Assembly (NCBI GenBank): GCA_015143735.1
Contig: VKHC01000568.1
Coordinates: forward strand, 1 to 11,005
Direction: 5' to 3'
Length of the DNA: 11,005 nt
Origin: Synura sp. LO234KE
Taxonomy: Eukaryota; Sar; Synurophyceae; Synurales; Mallomonadaceae
In this document: positions 7,982 to 11,005 of the stretch, one piece after another
Layout of the letters: every line of letters starts with the position of its first letter
Position numbering within the stretch: position 1 is the first letter of the stretch
Notes under the pieces: model-generated
Database searches by the model: none
What the model saw: the letters and a program-made list of their open reading frames with translations, nothing else
What the model was told of the DNA's origin: nothing
Position numbers and translations under genes: made by a program

Positions 7982-8215
7982 CGTTATCTACGAGTTGAGG
8001 TTGAGTGATAATTAATTTTTTGAAAAAATTATGTTGGCAGATGCGTCCGATTTTTTGGGAAATTACTTAACAGTGTACATAAGAAAGAAATTTTGAGATC
8101 ACACTGCTCAAAATCGGAATAGGTAAATACTTAGTTATGTTTTGGCACAGTCACACAAAACACGTTTTAAAAACAAAGCTCTATTCATCATCGGATCATT
8201 GGCTATTTCCAATTC

Positions 8216-9641
8216 TTAATCCTTTTCACCAGATGGCGATGCCTCATCAGGGTAGCTAACCTCCATGACTTTCTTACTTTTGTTTTTCTTCCGTTTCTTT
8301 TTCGATAAATGGGCCGTCGCGAGTCCAATAGCCTTCGACGAAAGTTACGCGAGTACACTTCGATAATCATTATATATGATGAGAAGATACTGCGCTTACC
8401 GCGTATTCGTCTCCCTCGACCGGCTCGGAACCAGTGGTGTGTCTTTTGTTCTGCTCTGCTGCACTCTCGCTCTTCTCCACTCTCGCTTTTCTCTTCTTCT
8501 TCTGTTTTAACCCGGTAGGTTCAGTTTCAGTGGCCAATTTCTCGCTCACACCCTTATCATCAGCTATGTTGAAATCATCTACTATCTCGGCGGCATTTTC
8601 ACTTTCATCATTGTTCGTTACCGATTCGTTTTTCCTTCTGGGCATAGATTCGTTCGCGCCGAGGTTCCCATACTAGAGAAGGGTGCATACACAGTAAAAC
8701 GATCTCGTAAGGCACAAAAAGATATGGACAGCACGAAAATAAATTGGAGTAAAAATCTATGATGACAGATGTTATAAAAATAAGGAACTATGGTGACAGA
8801 TGTTTGGACCTTTGACCTGAACTTCCCGATTCGCTGTGGAGTGAATCGTACAGTTTGAGAACAGAAGCTCAGTTCTCAAACTATATGACTTACCACAGCG
8901 ACACAAAAAATCCGATCAAAACCCAAATATTTGTCATCATAGCTTGCTGTCAACTTCAGTATTTACATAAAATATAAGCGTGAACAGGAAAGCTCAGGTC
9001 TCAAAGATTAATATTGCTTCCATGAAGAGTCAAGGAATCATTATCGTCATCGCTTTCACTACATACGAAACATAAGCATTTGAAAGAACTCGATCGCGTT
9101 TACCTCAGCTGAATTAGGACTTATTTGATTAACTTCTCTATCAACTTGAGCTTTAAACGATTCCAGAAAGCTCCATATTTCACCAATCAAAGGTGCTGAG
9201 TGTAATCGCAAGCTATTTTTAACAAAATTTGTGAATTTAGCACGATTTCTGGGAACATTGCTGAGTTCGCCAAGTTTTATAATGAGGTGTCGTATCGACT
9301 GAGGAACCTTATCAGGATTTAACGTAACTTGTCCGGCAGCCTCGGCAATTAAATGGTTCCAGGACTCTTGTGGATTCAATTTTTGTTTCTATTAGATGAG
9401 AATATGAGATCATCTGTTAAGGCTACCATACTTGTCTGCGCACCTTCCCTTTGAAGAGTCCTTTTTCGTATTTTTCGGCCTCGGACACGCAAGTAACATG
9501 AGTCCTATAATCATCTCCAGAAAAGGTGACTTGGCAGTCCACACAAGTTACTGAGTCACAAGTTCTGCACCTCGTTGCATGCTTATCGACCTGATTCTTT
9601 TTCAAACTTTCATTACATCCATCGCAAACGAAAAATACCAT
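8216..9641 (-). CDS. LYAR: LYAR-type nucleolar C2HC zinc-finger protein, four exons
   Basis: This is a homologue of LYAR (cell growth-regulating nucleolar protein), linked in animals to rRNA processing and nucleolar growth control. The exons are 9432-9641, 9104-9388, 8400-8672 and 8216-8332, giving 294 residues. The introns are 9389-9431 (43 bp), 8673-9103 (431 bp) and 8333-8399 (67 bp), all GT-AG and all phase 0. Residues 1-51 carry both LYAR fingers: C6, C9, H21, C25, then C33, C36, H48, C51, with the family signature FSGDDYRTH followed by VSEAEKY. Residues 114-142 keep the conserved segment NVPRNRAKF, KNSL and IW. The third exon is acidic with QKKKRKARVEK, and the fourth carries KKKRKKNKSKK (267-277), a likely nuclear/nucleolar localisation signal. 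The C-terminal winged-helix-like part of animal LYAR (about 70-80 residues) is absent, so this is a short form. The ATG at 9641 starts MVFFVC, as in known LYARs. Intron 2 contains a palindromic element. Confidence 0.92.
8757..8942. mobile_element. MITE-like palindromic element in LYAR intron 2
   Basis: An imperfect palindrome spans 8788-8942. The left arm, 8788-8839, begins CTATGGTGACAGATGTTTGG. The right arm, 8893-8942, read on the minus strand, begins CTATGATGACAAATATTTGG. The outer ~30 bases match apart from a few differences, mostly G/A or C/T. The inner 9 bp (TCGCTGTGG at 8831-8839 against 8893-8901) are perfect, and a central hairpin has perfect 11-bp arms (8852-8862, 8872-8882) around a 9-base loop. 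An extra copy of the terminus (CTATGATGACAGAT) lies at 8757-8770. There is no coding capacity. TA dinucleotides just inside the termini would fit a Tc1/mariner-derived MITE, but the family assignment is inference. It explains about 40 percent of an intron that is otherwise out of scale with the others. Confidence 0.7.
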
Positions 9642-10050
9642 TCAATTTCATGTCACATCTCACGTCCCATGACAGTAATTTTTCATCTCAAGTGTGATGG
9701 TCCGAAACATATAAAAAACCTGGACCAAATTCGATCATTTTGAGCTATGCTTTCTTTTGTTTTGTCACAACATTTCAGAAAAATTTATTACTGTACATTT
9801 TTTTTGGCGTACAGGTCAACATATCACAAGGAGCCCGAAGAATTCATATAACTTCTAATTTGAACGCTGCAACGGGGATCATTTCAGGTCATACATACTT
9901 ACAGTTTGTGTATCTGCATATATAATTTGCTTTACTTTCGTTGAAAAGGCATTAGCATTATTGTTATTCCGTGGTAGCCGTGCAATTTATGATATTCGTG
10001 ACTGTTGAGGCTCCTATTCATGATTCCATGGGTCGTAAAAGAAAGCAAGA
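9642..10050. other. Intergenic region upstream of LYAR, with a possible plus-strand gene end
   Basis: TATAAAA at 9710-9716 on the plus strand lies 70 bp beyond the LYAR start and could drive plus-strand transcription. Further on, a pyrimidine-rich tract ending GGCGTACAG at 9814 precedes a 73-nt open exon candidate (9815-9887) encoding VNISQGARRIHITSNLNAAT and a few more residues. A 61-bp intron (9888-9948) would join in phase 1 to GISIIVIPW and TAG (9975-9977). The GTCATA donor is weak and no upstream coding exon was found, so this is only a candidate. Confidence 0.3.
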
Positions 10051-10282
10051 ATGAAGCCTCAGAGCGAACGCCTTAGTATTAGAGTGAGGCCTCGGATTAA
10101 TTCAAAACAGAAAATAGTTACACCAAGTCACTTAAGAGAGCGAACGTGCCTTTGGGCGCTCGAAACAGTGAGTCCCCTGCGCGCGGCACCACAAATATTT
10201 TTTTCTTACTATTTCCTGTGAACAGGCTTTTAATACCTTGGCGACGTTTCCGTTCGTCCATAAAGCTACCAATACATGCTAA
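10051..10282 (+). CDS. Small basic hypothetical protein, two exons
   Basis: An ATG at 10051, with an in-frame TAA 15 bases upstream, opens 39 codons (MKPQSERLSIRVRPRINSKQ and on). At 10168 comes a strong donor GTGAGT. The 58-bp intron ends with a pyrimidine-rich tract and TGTGAACAG at 10225. Exon 10226-10282 continues in phase 0 with AFNTLATFPFVHKATNTC and a TAA, giving 57 residues. The intron is the best-formed one on this strand, which is the main support. The protein is basic at the N-terminus with no recognised domain. It converges with the minus-strand gene whose stop is at 10378. An untranslated or longer transcript using the same intron is an equally possible reading. Confidence 0.4.
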
Positions 10283-10322
10283 TCCATGGCAACAACTAAT
10301 TCGTGCTAGTTCATGGCAACAA
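10277..10322 (+). repeat. Direct repeat containing CATGGCAACAA, 27-bp period
   Basis: TGCTAATCCATGGCAACAA at 10277-10295 and TGCTAGTTCATGGCAACAA at 10304-10322 match at 16 of 19 positions. GGCAAC resembles one half of an RFX-type X-box, but the other half is not present. It sits at the end of the plus-strand candidate gene, so a 3'UTR element is as likely as a binding site. Confidence 0.5.
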
Positions 10323-10377
10323 AAGTACTAAATTGGGATATGCGGATTTTCCGATTCTTACTAGTATCAAACTGAAG

Positions 10378-11005
10378 TTAAGGGTTCAAGAAAAACAATA
10401 CAGACTATAGTTAGTTAAACGCTCTTAACAAAATACTAACATAATATTTGATGTTTGCGCAATAAGAGATGAAAATATTCTAGTTTTCTGTATATCGTAA
10501 ATTACTCGGGCTTCCCTACATGCGATCGTATTAGTAATACAATTCTACTGCAATTTCATAACCACTTTTTCGGATGACCTTTTCAATAGAAACACTCCCG
10601 CAACTGACGATTTCTTCTCGCGTGAGCGGTTCTTGCTCATTAAGCTCTCAGGCTTTGTTTTCTTTTCCTGGCTATCTTCAGCGTACAGGAAAACTCCAAT
10701 CTCTTGGTGGCGGTTTCTGGTGTTTGTCCCATGTAATAGGCAACCAGTACACCAGGTTCTTTATAGTGTAAGCAGCTTAACGGCATAGTTGTCAGAATAT
10801 CAGCTTATACGAACCAGAGCAGAGTCTCTCACTCAGTCAGGATGAGGGAGAACGGTGCAGAGGTGTACCCTAAGCAGTCTAGCTTGGAGCGGAGCTTCTA
10901 ACTAGTAAAGGAGCTGTGAATGGAGGAGTGTACTTTCTAAGTGTCTAACACTTGAGTACAGTTGCTAGTTAGTGGTTTGGTACTTTGGGCTTCTTAACTA
11001 TGTTA
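10378..11005 (-). CDS. Unrecognised multi-exon gene, 3' part (5' end beyond window)
   Basis: At least four exons join in phase: 10833-10897 (KLRSKLDCLGYTSAPFSLIL and on), 10549-10716 (including EIGVFLYAEDSQEKKTKPES and SSVAGVFLLKRSSEKVV), 10437-10515 (EARVIYDIQKTRIFSSLIAQ and on) and 10378-10404 (SVLFFLNP, TAA). The introns are 10717-10832 (116 bp, GTGAGA...ACCAG, phase 2), 10516-10548 (33 bp, GTAGAA...TACTAATA...TGTAG, phase 2) and 10405-10436 (32 bp, GTATTT...TAACTAACTATAG, phase 0). Each junction removes an in-frame stop and preserves the frame. Without the last intron the protein would end LVFC four codons later. A further exon, 10984-11005 (IVKKPK), may connect through an 86-bp intron, but weakly. 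About 112 residues are visible, with a charged Lys/Glu/Ser segment between two hydrophobic-beta segments. This could be part of a repeat or propeller protein, but no family is recognised. Confidence 0.6.

Noticed and set aside
10574-10771. Plus-strand 65-codon frame
   Set aside because: It is antisense to exon 10549-10716, which joins in phase on both sides.

Overview
The window is nuclear DNA of a small-genome or protist-like eukaryote. Genes lie on both strands and the background is AT-rich. Coding stretches are broken by very short GT-AG introns (31-77 bp in the best cases), and several have a TACTAAT or TATTAAC-like branch sequence near the 3' splice site. There are no bacterial ribosome binding sites or operons. 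I cannot name the organism. The intron style and a flavohemoglobin-like globin would suit a fungus-like or other unicellular eukaryote, but this is inference. Most genes here were assembled by hand from short exons whose reading phases agree across the junctions. No transcript or database evidence was available.

Layout: 1-737 (minus) is the 5' part of a multi-exon gene leaving the window on the left. 738-915 is a short divergent promoter region with a hairpin, followed by a small plus-strand candidate at 916-1055. 1056-1490 holds a cluster of short ACTTTAG/ACTTAAGT words. 1425-2077 (minus) is a broken or multi-exon unrecognised gene. 2078-3193 is intergenic with a second cluster of the same words. 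3194-3946 (minus) is an intronless single-domain globin, preceded by a 22-bp tandem repeat. 4329-4556 (minus) is a weak small ORF. About 5085-7530 is a GC-rich block with no gene I can defend, perhaps a decayed mobile element. 7560-7981 (minus) is a 99-residue protein in three exons. 8216-9641 (minus) is a four-exon LYAR-type nucleolar zinc-finger gene, whose second intron carries a MITE-like palindrome. 10051-10282 (plus) is a small two-exon candidate. 10378-11005 (minus) is the 3' part of another multi-exon gene.

Only two products are recognisable: the LYAR homologue (ribosome biogenesis or nucleolar function) and the globin (haem-based oxygen or NO chemistry). Nothing links the neighbouring genes functionally. 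The most interesting items are the orphan proteins recovered from tiny exons, the globin with its repeat-bearing upstream region, the intronic palindromic element, and the GC-rich island.
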